Source: a virus. Taken from it: 28,989 bases of DNA. Shown here piece after piece: positions 1 through 9,946 of this stretch (position 1 is its first letter; every line of letters starts with the position of its first letter). The stretch covers positions 1 to 28,989 of the IMG/VR virus record IMGVR_UViG_3300009599_000903. The stretch is one strand, 5' to 3'. The position numbers and the translations under genes are program-made. The notes under the pieces are model-generated. The model had not been told where the DNA came from. It worked only from the letters and a program-made list of their open reading frames with translations, and ran no database searches.

Positions 1-3000
1 GGCCTTTCTGATTTCTTCTATTTTTTCTGTTGCATGCTTTCTAGCTGCGCCATTCATGTTTTTCTGCTCATTTGCCCACCACTCACCTATCTTAAGCTTA
101 TCAACACTAATTCCTTGCTCATTTACTCTAAAATCTAAATAAGCTTTAAAGAATTCGTTGTTTATTCCTTTGATAGATGGAGATGACCTGGTGTAGTTTT
201 GTTCTATTTGTCGCTGAAGCTTATTTAAAAGCTTGTTCATGTCCCCTTTTGGTCCAGGAATCATTAGATTCATAACTCTAGCGTGGTAAACGAACTTGAT
301 TGTCTTATCTAGCTTTTCTTGTAAAGCTTGCGTGTCTGCAGCTATATACTCAACTATTTGTCCACTACCAACCCCAGAACTTCCTTTTTTAAACACACCT
401 TCTTTGTAAAGTGTTCTAGCCTCCATTAATTTGTCAAACTGCTCCATAGCAACGCCATACATACCCAGGTTTTCTTTTAAAAGCAAGGCCATTTCGTCAG
501 TATCCATACTGGTTTTTTCTAGGTCTGAAGAAATGTATTCTGGAATTATTTCATCTCCATAGATTTCATTCATTGCCATGTATGCAAAATCATAAAGAGG
601 CTCTGGAGCTGGAATAGGTGATGCGTTTTGAAGTACATCAAAAGCTGTTTGAACAAGAACACTATAGTTCTTTGATATCTCAAACTTATTTTCATATTCC
701 ATTGAGGTTTTATATATCTCTAGTAAAGTGTTATCAATGCCGCTTGTGGACTCATTCATTGAGCTTCTAAACCCTTCTAACGTCTCTCTTTGAGCTCTCG
801 GCATGTCTGATAAGGTTTCTGCATAATCAGCATCTTCTATACTTAATGCATCAGATATGAGTTTTGTCATTCCGCCTTCATATCTTTTTATATCATCTTC
901 ATCTGTGCCTAATAAACTAACTATACCTCCAATAATTCCCATTGTGGAAACACTATTTGTTGTTAGTTTTATCCCATTAAAAACAGATACCTCATTGACA
1001 ACACCCTGCATTCTTCTTCTAGCCTCTTCTCTTTGAACTTCTGGTAGTGTCTTATCTATACTTCTAGCATATTGATTTGCAAAGTTTGCTTTTGCGTTTA
1101 ACATAAATTTACCCCAAGGGAAGATAGTTCTTTGAGCGAATTTCGTGTTGTCGCTTGCATTTACAGCATAAAACTCAGCCTCAGAAGTTGGTTCTGTTTG
1201 CCTCATTGTTTCTGCTATTCTTCTATCCGCATATTCTATAGCTTCTTTGTTAGGGTTTTCATTTTCTTTTTTCCACCAAGCACCCATATCTTTAGGAATT
1301 ACTGCTCCTTGGTCTATTCTGTTTTGAAGATAATGAGACTCAAAAGCAGAATTTGCAGCAGCTCTATCTGCATTAGCTAAAAAGAACTCTAGAGATAATT
1401 CTGAGCTTTTAGTGATTGTATCTAAAAACGAATCCGCAGTATACTTTAGAGTCCTCATCTCATCTGAAAAAACACTACTATCCATATTAAATTTACTAAC
1501 ATAGTAATCAAGAGGTAGTTTTGTTTTGTCTCCTATAGCAAATTCAGCTTTCAGTGCGTTACGCAGTCCTGTTCTAGATTGCTTATATATGTTCGTGAGA
1601 TTACCACCTCCAATAAGATTGTTGGCCCATTGTGCGTATTTTGCAGTTTTTTGACCATTACCAACACCAGCCATACTATATAAAAACCTTGCATTGGCTA
1701 ATTGTAAATGGTTTTTTGCTCTTGCATCCGTCAACATGGGTATTGTTCCAGAAGTTGCACTGTAAAACTGAGATGCTGGTTGGTTTACTCTAGCTAGTCC
1801 TATTGCAGAAATAGTAGAGTAAAATGCTGCTCCAGCTTTTTTGTAAGTTGAAAAAACATTATTCATACTGCCAAAATCAGCATTCACGTTTTGACCTTGG
1901 CTAATCATGAAATTAAAAACCTCCATTCTAGAACCAAAATATTTTCTAACCATTTCATACTCTTTTGTATCCTTGAAAAGTCCTTCAAATTCAGAAGAGT
2001 TCACAATCATGTCTATCTGCTCAAAGTCGTTTCTAGAATTCATGTCTATAAAAGAGCCTTGCATTTGTTGGTATGCTCTTTCGAAATAGTTTCCAAAAGA
2101 CAGTCTAGAGTTTTCAAGAGTATCATCCATTACAATGTCTTGGAATACGCCAGCTATAGTTCCGTAGTTTGACGAACCTCCTTTATTACTTCCGTCAGAC
2201 CTTTCATTCCCATCTTCTCCTCTTCTAAAACTAGGAACATAAGTGCCATCTACGAAGTAAGTATCCTGTCCATCATAATCTTGCTTCCTTTTTTTAGCTT
2301 CTGCATGTGGAAATCTATTAGACAACCTATTTAAGGCGTTTACTATTGGGTCTTTAGCGTTTTTAGTTACATCATCATATGATAAAGCGTTTGTTACGCC
2401 AAGACGATTCAAAGTGTCTTCAAGCTGTCTGTAAAGAACTTCGTTTGTTGAATCTTTCTTATCTTTCTCATACTCCTGCTTTCTTAACTCAAGTTCTTTT
2501 AATAAACTGGCTTTTTGTCTTTGAAACTCCGTATCAAGACCTGTTGCTTGGTCTACTTCTCCAGACCTTCTTCTTAAATGTGCCAGAACTTGCATTTCAT
2601 ATGAAGTTTCTAGACTTCTCAAGTCTGTTGATATTTTGTTTTTTGGGTTTGCCTTGTTGTATGCTTTTATTTCATTAACAAACAAACTAGAATCTTGATT
2701 AATAAATTCTTGAGATGAGTTTATAGACGTGGCTACACCTCTATTAGCAGAAGAAACCAAATCTATAAAAGGCTTTCCTTTAGTAGTATTTTTAAATATA
2801 GCACCTAAAAATACGTCGGAAGTCATTAAGTTTTTAGGATTCAACTTTGTTCCTCCCATCATTATTTTTCTTCCTAAATTATTTAGGTATGGGTACAAGT
2901 CTTTTATAAAGTCAACTGGCTTTTTGTCTTTTAAATTAACATTTGGGTTACCTAAAATACTTATTGGACTGTTGTTATTTAAAACCTTTAAGTCGTTTAT

Positions 3001-6000
3001 TGTTTCCTGAGCGTCTAAAATAGTTTCTAGTCTAGCATATTTTGGTCTATTACCATTTTGAACATCTGTAAGAAATCCTGAAAGTATCTTTTTTTGTCTT
3101 TTATCCAAAGAATTATAAAGACCTTTTGATAAGTTTAAATTCTTTATTCTGGATATAATATTATTTGTTCTGTCCTTATCCTCTTGCTCTAAGTCGCTAG
3201 AATCGTCTTTAACCTGTTCTGCATCTGTTTGCTCTAAGTCTAGTTCAGTTTGAGCAGGCGGCTTTTCTGTAGTTGCTTTTTGCTCTATTTCTGATATAGC
3301 GGCATCAACATCAAAATCAGATTCTTCTGGTTGAGTTGTTTCTGCGTAATAATCAGAAACATTATTGAAATATCCAGAAACATCTACATTCTCATCTGGT
3401 TCTACCATTCGCTCTAAAACATCAGCTTTATATATCTGTGAAGCTCGCTCAATAACCCTTGAATCTTCACTTGTAAGGCTAAAACTTTCTTCTGGACCAG
3501 CTTCTTCTGAAAGCTCTGTCAGCGCTCGGTCTATAAGTTTTGTTTGCGTGTCTTTTGGTAAGAAATAATAACTAAGTTCGCTTGGGTACTTTGTAAGAAG
3601 CTTTCTCATTTTAGCTTTCTTTTCATCAATAAGCTTTTGAGTTGCGTTTATTTCTTCTGGCTTCCCACCTTCTTCCATTGTTGCTTGAAATCCTTCTAAA
3701 TCTGCAACACCTTGTAAGAAGTTTTTTTTGTCGCTAACACTCATCTGCTCTACTAACTCCTCTTTTCTCTGCATAATATTCATTATGCGAGTGTCTGCGT
3801 CTTTTTGCATTTCCAAAGCAGCCTCAAACCTTACATTGTTTTTTTCAACCCCAGAATTTTCAAGGTCATAAACAAGCTGGTCTGCGTTAAGCTTGTCTTT
3901 TACGGCTTCCATTTCTCCGTCAAGAGTTATTTTCCTATTTATTGTTTTATTTGCAATTTCATTAGCGTTTGGAGTAATTAATTTACCGCCAACCGACATA
4001 GCTGAACTGCTAAACAAAGAGTTTAATCCAGCGTCCTTAGCTAATTTAAGTGCTTTTTGAGAGTCATATTCCTCTAATCCAAAAGCAACTTGAGTAAGGT
4101 ATCCTGTGTATGCTATAAACTGCTCTTCAGGTACTTCACTAGCGATAACCCTAGCGTCTAGACCCGTATATTTTGAAAAAGAAGCTATCAACCCCTTCCT
4201 GTTTTGTCTTGCAAAAGCGTCTGTTAATTGTTGAGCAGATTCCTGTGTTTTTGGAATGTTTTTGAATCCGTTTGCAAGTTTTAATTGCTTAAAGTATCTT
4301 CCAGTAAAAGCGGCTGTTATAGCTGTTTCTAATCCTGCCTTAGAAAAAGCATATGCTCTAGCCTCGTTGTTAGACATTCCAAGTATACCCTTTTCCTTTT
4401 CCGTCAATATAGCTCCAGAAACTTGCGCTTGTTTAGCAGCGTCTTTAGCATCCCTAACCTCTTCAATACTACCTCCGTAAGTGCTACCAAAAGTAACACC
4501 TAGGCCCACAGTAGGGTTAGCGATAAAAGCGCCTATATATGGTACAGAAGCTGTAAAGCCTTGCATTCCATATGACAAAAACTCACCCATACCCCTTGAG
4601 TCTGATATAGAACCGCTATATTCAGGAATTAAAGCCATTGCATCTTCAACATCTTTTTTAGATGGAAGACTAAGTTTTGTCAAGTTCATTGAAGGGCTAA
4701 ATCTTGAACCTCCTACAACAACTCCAAACTCTCCAAATACTGCATAATCAGCAGCTTCTCTACTCATGCCTAAAGCTTGAAAAGAATCAGAAATTCCTAC
4801 TCCAAAATTGTTTAATATATCTAATGTATGAGCATATATTCCTTGTGGAACGTCCATTAATCCTCTCAAAAAAGAGTTTAATCTTGGGTTTCCTTCGTCC
4901 AAAAAAGCAGTGTTTCTTTCTTGACTTGTTTTTAATTTACCAACTAATTCGTTAAAAAGCCCGACATCTACAGTGTCATCTATTGAGACCTTTATATCCC
5001 CTCTTTGTATGTATCCTAGAGTTTTTGGTGTTGATATTAAATCATACACGTCTTGAAATGATGCTTGCTTGTCATTTATCATTAAGGACGGAAGTGGCAT
5101 ATCTAACATATCAAGACCGCTATTTACTAGACCGCCTATAATTTCTTCGTCATGCAAATCAACCTGGCCTATAGCAGCGCTTCGTTTTAAAGCCTTGCCT
5201 AAAAGTTTAGATGTATTTCTTTTTGATGTTTCATATTTTTTTATTATATCATCTATCTTTCGGTAAGTCGATTTAACTCTGTTGTTGCTTTCAATTTCTT
5301 GTTCAGATAGAGATGTCTGTGGGTTTTCTGGTAAAACAAGATTATCTGTTTTTACGCTTGATAACGTAGCCATTCTTACTTCTCTTTGGTATTCAGATTC
5401 TTGATTAACTATATTATTATACGCAGGCGATATACTACCCTTAAGCTGCTGTAAAGCAGACATAAATAGTTCTGGGTTAAATGTACCTCCTGTGTTAAAT
5501 AAAGTAGAGTTTTCCTCACCAGTAAGAGCTTTAGAAAGAAATGATAAATCTTGTTCTTCTGGCTTGTTCATTTGCCTTGTAAAAAGCAGCATTCCCTCGT
5601 TGACTCCATACGGATTACTATCAAACTGGTCAGCCATAACCTGGACAAGATTCTGCTTTCCAAGAGCTAAATCCATCACAAACTTATTGTGTTTTAAGTT
5701 TAGTGATTGATTGTAGTCATCACTCCTAACCACCTCATACAAATCATCTCCCATATCAGACATCAAATTGATTTCTAATACACTATCGTCTGGTCTTGAA
5801 ATTTTTAAACTATTAGAGCCAGCTTCAGTCTCCATAGCATTATACCCAAAGTCACTTAAAATATCATTAAAGGCTAAGGCAGCATCTCCTTCACCCATAG
5901 TAAGTAAATTCCTAGGGAGTTGCCTTATTACTGGAAGTATACTGTTGTTCTCGTTTAGTTGCTCTGTATAGTATTCTGTAACTCTTGGCTGAGGTATATC

Positions 6001-6132
6001 CGATAAGCTAGTCGGCTCTTGAGAACCCGATGTTAAAGGAGTAGTTTCCAATATGGATTGAGAATCCGTATCTTCTGCCGTAGGAACAATTGCATTTTCC
6101 TGAAGTGAGTTTTTTAAAGTCTGAACTTGATT
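1..6132 (-). CDS. Giant internal virion (cargo/ejection-type) protein, main C-terminal part, partial at left edge
   Basis: One frame is open from base 6132 to base 1 (2044 codons, no stop); I read it line by line. It has no start of its own near 6132. It is the continuation of the 6484 start after skipping one A in the A11 tract, giving a protein of more than 2160 residues whose C-terminus lies beyond the window. In fused numbering, residues about 620-690 are glycine-rich and hydrophobic, about 1050-1110 are very acidic and Gln/Glu-rich like a linker, and about 1315-1345 are charged and coiled-coil-like. A short hydrophobic stretch lies near 1845. I recognise no enzymatic motif. Size, mixed helical/linker composition and position as the last gene after the muzzle and two other candidate internal proteins match the huge cargo/ejected proteins of crAss-like podoviruses. 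That role is inference; the open frame is seen directly. Confidence 0.75.
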
Positions 6133-6484
6133 TTTTTTTTTCAACCTTTACTTGGTCTACCCAAGTAGATGATAGTTTTTTCCAACTATTGTCATCTAAA
6201 ACCTCCTGTCCAGTTTTTCCATGAGCCCAGTTAACCCAATATCTAATGTCTGAAGTAGAAGATATTTGTCTAAGCTTACTCTCATTATATCCTTTACCAG
6301 CGTTATCGTAAAGAGAAACTAAATAAGAATAAACCTTTTCCTTGTTAACAGGTGGGTCTGGGTCTACTGATACATCAGTAGCAGAAGCATCTTGAACATC
6401 ATTTGTCCCTTCAGCAATAACTGTGTCTTTATTTAATTCCTCAGGAGCTAATCCTTCAACTTGATTTTCTGTGTTCACAATCAT
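6008..6484 (-). CDS. N-terminal part of the giant internal virion protein (frame broken at A11)
   Basis: The ATG at 6484 lies 2 bases after the stop of the preceding 678-residue gene. Residues 1-118 look genuine: an acidic, Asp/Pro-rich leader, then a small compact domain containing VYSYLVSLYDNAGKGYNESK and WVNWAHGKTGQEVLDD. After Lys118, read through A11 (6131-6141), the frame gives a short Ser/Lys/Cys/Gly-rich tail to a stop at 6008 that looks unlike phage protein. Skipping one A joins Glu-Lys-Lys to the open frame beginning Asn-Gln-Val-Gln-Thr-Leu and running to base 1. I therefore read this as the head of the giant protein, not an independent 158-residue gene. If the break is natural, slippage could yield both a short and a giant product. 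Confidence 0.7.
   Translation of the reverse strand: MIVNTENQVEGLAPEELNKDTVIAEGTNDVQDASATDVSVDPDPPVNKEKVYSYLVSLYDNAGKGYNESKLRQISSTSDIRYWVNWAHGKTGQEVLDDNSWKKLSSTWVDQVKVEKKKSSSDFKKLTSGKCNCSYGRRYGFSIHIGNYSFNIGFSRAD
6131..6141 (-). other. A11 homopolymer at the frame junction of the giant protein
   Basis: The coding strand carries G followed by eleven A. Read straight through, it gives Glu-Lys-Lys-Lys, then Ser-Ser-Ser and an early stop. With ten A (or thirteen) it joins the 2044-codon open frame. Runs of A this long are known sites of RNA polymerase slippage and also of sequencing and assembly indels. Confidence 0.7.
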
Positions 6485-6486
6485 AA

Positions 6487-8523
6487 TTAATTCATTTCTT
6501 CAGTGTAAGCTTCAAATGCTTTAAGCCATTGGTTTTTGCTTGAGCCAAAATTAGCATCTACGTTAAATCCTTTACCTTCTAATATTTTTCTGAAAGATTT
6601 AGGCCCTTTGCCTTGGTCCCAAAGCTTTCTATATAAACTCGGCAGCTCATTAGTATTAACTACATAAAAATCAGGAACAGATATTGATTGGTTTTGAGCC
6701 ATAGTTCCTGAGCCAGCTGAGCTAGCGCCTGTAACTGATGTCGCTGTTGATGCTAATTCAATAGTTCCTTCAATTAATACTTGAGGAGAGGCTGATTTTC
6801 CATCAACAATACCTTCATCCATGAATAAAATATTGTTAACGCTTGTAAGTTTACCGCCAGAAGCTGTCGTGCCTTTTAAGTCTTGCATTATTTTAGTCCT
6901 TACATCATCTGAACCCCTTGTGGGTGTTGATGCGTAAACTATAGAAAACCCTCCTACAATATCATTTCTTCTCTTATAGAGGTTTGCAGATTGGCCAGTA
7001 GACGCCGCCAACATAGCAGTATTAACTATTTGACCATTACTGTGTGTAGACATAGCAGTTCTTGTCTCATTTGCAGATGCTCCAGTACCTGAACTAAACT
7101 CATTTCTACCAATTACAGCTACACCCAATATATTACTGATGTAGTCTGAGTCAATTTTATTTGTGTTATTCATTCCACTAGGTGTAGATTTAGAATAAAC
7201 CGCCTGGTTGTAGGAAACTGTTGGAGGTGTTTTTGAAGATGTCTTTGTTCCGTCTAAATACTCTTTGTAGTCTTTGTATTCTACATTAAAAGATTTAAGC
7301 ATATGGTCTCTTTTAAAAGCCTTTGCAAGCTCTCTTTGCTCTTCAGTTACCATTATTTTACCAGAGCCGTCTGTTTGTAGGTCTAAAGGGTCTGAACTGA
7401 AGGTCAAAGAATCTCCATTCATGTCATAATACTTTGGAAGAATTGTTTTTTCACCATTCACAACAATCTCCATAAGATTAGAGTTATTTACCTCATCAGT
7501 AGTCCTTGGAATACCATAATCTGGCTGCCAATCAGCTCTTGCTTTCATATAACTATGAAGTATAGATATAACCTCCTCATCTTTTGGGCTCCCAATATAA
7601 TTTTCCACCTGTCTAATCATGTCTGGAAAATTTTCTGGCTCAATAGTATATCCTTGAATTATAGTTCCGTTAGCAGTCTGACCAAGCTGGCTGTAAGGCA
7701 TATTCGTAATCTGCCCTGTATTTTTATCTACATACCTGAATCTATCACCCGTAATAGATTGAAATCCCTTAACATCGTCAACTAAGTCGTATCGGCTTAC
7801 CTTTTTAAGTGAAGGATTTAAAAATTCCGTTAAAGGTTGAGAAAATGTCTTGTTTGTTGTTAAAGGAGCTCCTGTATTTGGGTCAAACTGAGGGTTGCCA
7901 TTTTCATCCCTCAAAGGCACTTCTTTTATTTTAACAACAGATAAAACCCCATTTATTCTTTGAGTCTGAAGGCCCTCCATAGACGGTCTTCTAACCATCA
8001 TAGGACTTCCGTCTGGATTTGTTTTAATAGTTCCATCAGAATTTGTTGCGGGTGAAACAAAAACATCATTTTTTAAATTCGGGTCAGTATACCACAAATT
8101 GTTTTGATAATCAAATGATATTGAATCTAAATCTTCGTCTTCAATTCCCTTGGATATGTTTTTAATATTTTCGTCTTGTAGCTTCGCCATATTAGATAAA
8201 ATTCCAACTTCAGAATCTAATTGAGATGACATAGCCGAAACTTCACTTAAAGAAATTTCTCCTCTTTTGTTAGCTTCAAAACCCTGAGCTAGTCTGTTTA
8301 CTGCATCTCTAGCACCTTGTTGAATTAATTTATCGTGAGTAGTTATCCCAGTAGAGGTAATTTTAGAGATACTTTCAGCTAAAGAAGCTGCTTGTTGGTC
8401 TCTTCTTTTACCTATCTCAAGATTAATCTGAGCTATCTCAGAAGAACCTTGAAGAAGCATAGTTGCTAAGTCTCCAAACCCTCCTAGTATTGGTTGTGTT
8501 ACAGTTCCTCCTCCGTATGACAT
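6487..8523 (-). CDS. Putative internal virion/cargo protein, 678 aa, function unknown
   Basis: A 678-residue open frame with ATG at 8523 and TAA at 6487. The N-terminus (residues 1-35) is Gly/Leu-rich and begins MSYGGGTVTQPILGGFGDLA, followed by about 100 helical residues rich in Ala, Gln, Glu and Ser. The middle is Asn/Asp/Pro/Gly-rich and looks beta or loop structured. Near residues 560-640 is a Ser/Thr/Gly-rich stretch, and the last 50 residues form a charged helical tail ending KAFEAYTEEMN. I recognise no enzyme motif and no signal peptide. It sits between the 197-residue Met/Ala/Gln-rich protein and the giant protein, in a tail-to-cargo block of consecutive genes. The ejected/cargo role is inferred from position and N-terminal composition only; a tail component is the alternative. 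Confidence 0.65.
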   Translation of the reverse strand: MSYGGGTVTQPILGGFGDLATMLLQGSSEIAQINLEIGKRRDQQAASLAESISKITSTGITTHDKLIQQGARDAVNRLAQGFEANKRGEISLSEVSAMSSQLDSEVGILSNMAKLQDENIKNISKGIEDEDLDSISFDYQNNLWYTDPNLKNDVFVSPATNSDGTIKTNPDGSPMMVRRPSMEGLQTQRINGVLSVVKIKEVPLRDENGNPQFDPNTGAPLTTNKTFSQPLTEFLNPSLKKVSRYDLVDDVKGFQSITGDRFRYVDKNTGQITNMPYSQLGQTANGTIIQGYTIEPENFPDMIRQVENYIGSPKDEEVISILHSYMKARADWQPDYGIPRTTDEVNNSNLMEIVVNGEKTILPKYYDMNGDSLTFSSDPLDLQTDGSGKIMVTEEQRELAKAFKRDHMLKSFNVEYKDYKEYLDGTKTSSKTPPTVSYNQAVYSKSTPSGMNNTNKIDSDYISNILGVAVIGRNEFSSGTGASANETRTAMSTHSNGQIVNTAMLAASTGQSANLYKRRNDIVGGFSIVYASTPTRGSDDVRTKIMQDLKGTTASGGKLTSVNNILFMDEGIVDGKSASPQVLIEGTIELASTATSVTGASSAGSGTMAQNQSISVPDFYVVNTNELPSLYRKLWDQGKGPKSFRKILEGKGFNVDANFGSSKNQWLKAFEAYTEEMN

Positions 8524-8547
8524 GTTTTTTCTAATCTTTAATTAATT

Positions 8548-9141
8548 TTACATTGGTATACCACTTGGTACTGGAGCTGTACCCTTAGCGCCTGCTTTTC
8601 CAAATAAACTTGTACTTTTACCTTGTGAGGCAGCTAATTTATCTGAAGCCATACCAGCACTTAAAGCCATGCTTCCTAAATCTTTTATTGCACTTGTTTG
8701 CATTTGCGAACCAGCCATTTTTTGAGCTTTAAGAGATTGGAGTTCTTCCATCTTTCTTTTCTCTATCATAGCTCTCATATTCTGTTCTTCTTGAACTCTT
8801 ACTTGGTCTGCCTGATATTCTTTATCTAAGATACTTGAAAAAGCCTTCATCTCCATATCTTGAGTCTGTCCTAGACCCATAGCCATCATCCCCATCGCTT
8901 GAGCAGCGTCCATTCCCTGAGAGACATCAACTACAGCAGCTCTTTGTTTAGATGCTGCTACTTGCACTTGTCTTTCTGCTTCTAGAGATGGTTTTAAGTT
9001 TTCAGCTAAATTTGTTAGCTCTTGATGGCGGAACTGAGATAGTTTAGCCTCAGCTTCTCTTTTCATTTTTGACCCTTGGAAAAACTGAACACCAGCGCCA
9101 ATAGCACCGACTCCCATTCCAATTGCACTCATTATAGCCAT
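8548..9141 (-). CDS. Putative internal virion (ejection) protein, 197 aa, helical
   Basis: Starts MAIMSAIGMGVGAIGAGVQF: a short, glycine-rich hydrophobic helix (residues 1-22), then about 120 residues of Ala/Met/Gln/Lys/Glu-rich amphipathic helix with coiled-coil character, and a flexible Gly/Ala/Pro tail. This pattern (a small hydrophobic N-terminal segment followed by long helices) resembles small podovirus internal proteins such as T7 gp14-type ejection proteins. I infer the resemblance from composition, not clear homology. A second Met at residue 4 (9132) is an alternative start. A promoter-like TATATTTG element lies 16 bases upstream, in the only gap of this part of the cluster, so the three internal-protein genes may form their own transcription unit. 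Confidence 0.65.
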   Translation of the reverse strand: MAIMSAIGMGVGAIGAGVQFFQGSKMKREAEAKLSQFRHQELTNLAENLKPSLEAERQVQVAASKQRAAVVDVSQGMDAAQAMGMMAMGLGQTQDMEMKAFSSILDKEYQADQVRVQEEQNMRAMIEKRKMEELQSLKAQKMAGSQMQTSAIKDLGSMALSAGMASDKLAASQGKSTSLFGKAGAKGTAPVPSGIPM

Positions 9142-9152
9142 AATACTTTATT

Positions 9153-9169
9153 TTTTACAAATATACAAA
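9153..9169 (-). promoter_or_regulatory. Candidate promoter, Bacteroidota -7 type (TATATTTG)
   Basis: On the minus strand this reads TTTGTATATTTGTAAAA. It contains TATATTTG (9158-9165), an exact match to the Bacteroidota -7 consensus TAnnTTTG, 16 bases ahead of the ATG at 9141. The same 17 bases occur ahead of the gene starting at 26852. I see no convincing -33 TTG box at the usual distance. Confidence 0.5.
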
Positions 9170-9171
9170 AT

Positions 9172-9945
9172 TTACATGTAGCTCTTAAACACCTCTGCGT
9201 TTGCCCCATAGAGTTCCACAAAACTTGTAGAATTATTATTTAATGTTATTGTTGCGTGATAACCACGTAAACCATAAGATTCTGACTCTGCGTTTTTAAC
9301 AACAAAACAAAAATCGTTTACGGATGGTGTATTTGTTGAAGAAACAGTTGTTATCGTATTACCTGTAAACGAATCAATTACACCAATCTCTTGAGTGCTT
9401 CCGTCATTAAAGTATAATACATCTCCTCCTATTGAGTCAGCGTTATTCGCATTTACCTGATTAGGCACTTGATTAGTAAACTCATACTGATTCGCCCCTG
9501 GAATAGCTTGAAGCTCTCCTATACCAAGAATAGAAAGCTTGTTAAAATCAAGGCTGTTATTTGAATTTCTTCTTATATGCGCATATCTAAAACCCTCTTT
9601 ACTTTCAAATAATAAATTACTCGAACTACCTATAGCCCCAGCCTCTTGCTCTGATGATAAAGTGGCATACCAACTGTCAGAATTTGTTTCTAACCCTACT
9701 GTTTTAAAAACCTTTACATCAGATGGATTCTTATTTGAAGAGTATGTTATACTACATCCATAAGAAGAACCATAAAAGTTTGTTCTAGAGTTGTTTTCAT
9801 CGTGAATATACAACTCTCCGTTCTTGAAGGTGTAAAAGTTAGTGCCCAAACGTTCCATCCACTCAGGTTCGTATGAGTGAAAAGAAGTCCATGCAGTGTA
9901 AACCTCGTCAAATGTTATTGTTCTTTGTCCTGTTTGTAGTGCCAT
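9172..9945 (-). CDS. Tail protein related to the C-terminal part of muzzle/gp10-like proteins, 257 aa
   Basis: The ATG at 9945 lies one base past the stop of the 1771-residue muzzle gene. The N-terminal third carries TFDEVYTAWTSFHSYEPEWM and FYTFKNGELYIHDEN. From memory, this signature of a tyrosine/phenylalanine-rich beta strand followed by a 'FKNG-LY-H' turn occurs near the C-terminus of P22 gp10-like and crAss-like muzzle proteins. The remainder is beta-rich, Asn/Ser/Thr-rich and ends SFVELYGANAEVFKSYM. The tight spacing and motif suggest this is the final domain of the muzzle, encoded separately here, and that the protein assembles on the tail barrel. A minor tail or fibre-attachment role is the alternative. 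Confidence 0.65.
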   Translation of the reverse strand: MALQTGQRTITFDEVYTAWTSFHSYEPEWMERLGTNFYTFKNGELYIHDENNSRTNFYGSSYGCSITYSSNKNPSDVKVFKTVGLETNSDSWYATLSSEQEAGAIGSSSNLLFESKEGFRYAHIRRNSNNSLDFNKLSILGIGELQAIPGANQYEFTNQVPNQVNANNADSIGGDVLYFNDGSTQEIGVIDSFTGNTITTVSSTNTPSVNDFCFVVKNAESESYGLRGYHATITLNNNSTSFVELYGANAEVFKSYM

Positions 9946-9946
9946 A

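Noticed and set aside
1132-5971. Many plus-strand open frames of 60-105 codons across the left 6 kb, including 2379-2678 and 4481-4747
   Set aside because: They lie opposite a continuous minus-strand frame, are rich in Ser/Leu/Phe/Ile as expected for the reverse of coding AT-rich DNA, and show no family-like sequence.
6008-6129. The last 40 residues of the 158-residue frame as a real protein end
   Set aside because: Ser/Lys/Cys/Gly-rich, unlike phage protein, and overlapped by a better frame that continues to the window edge.
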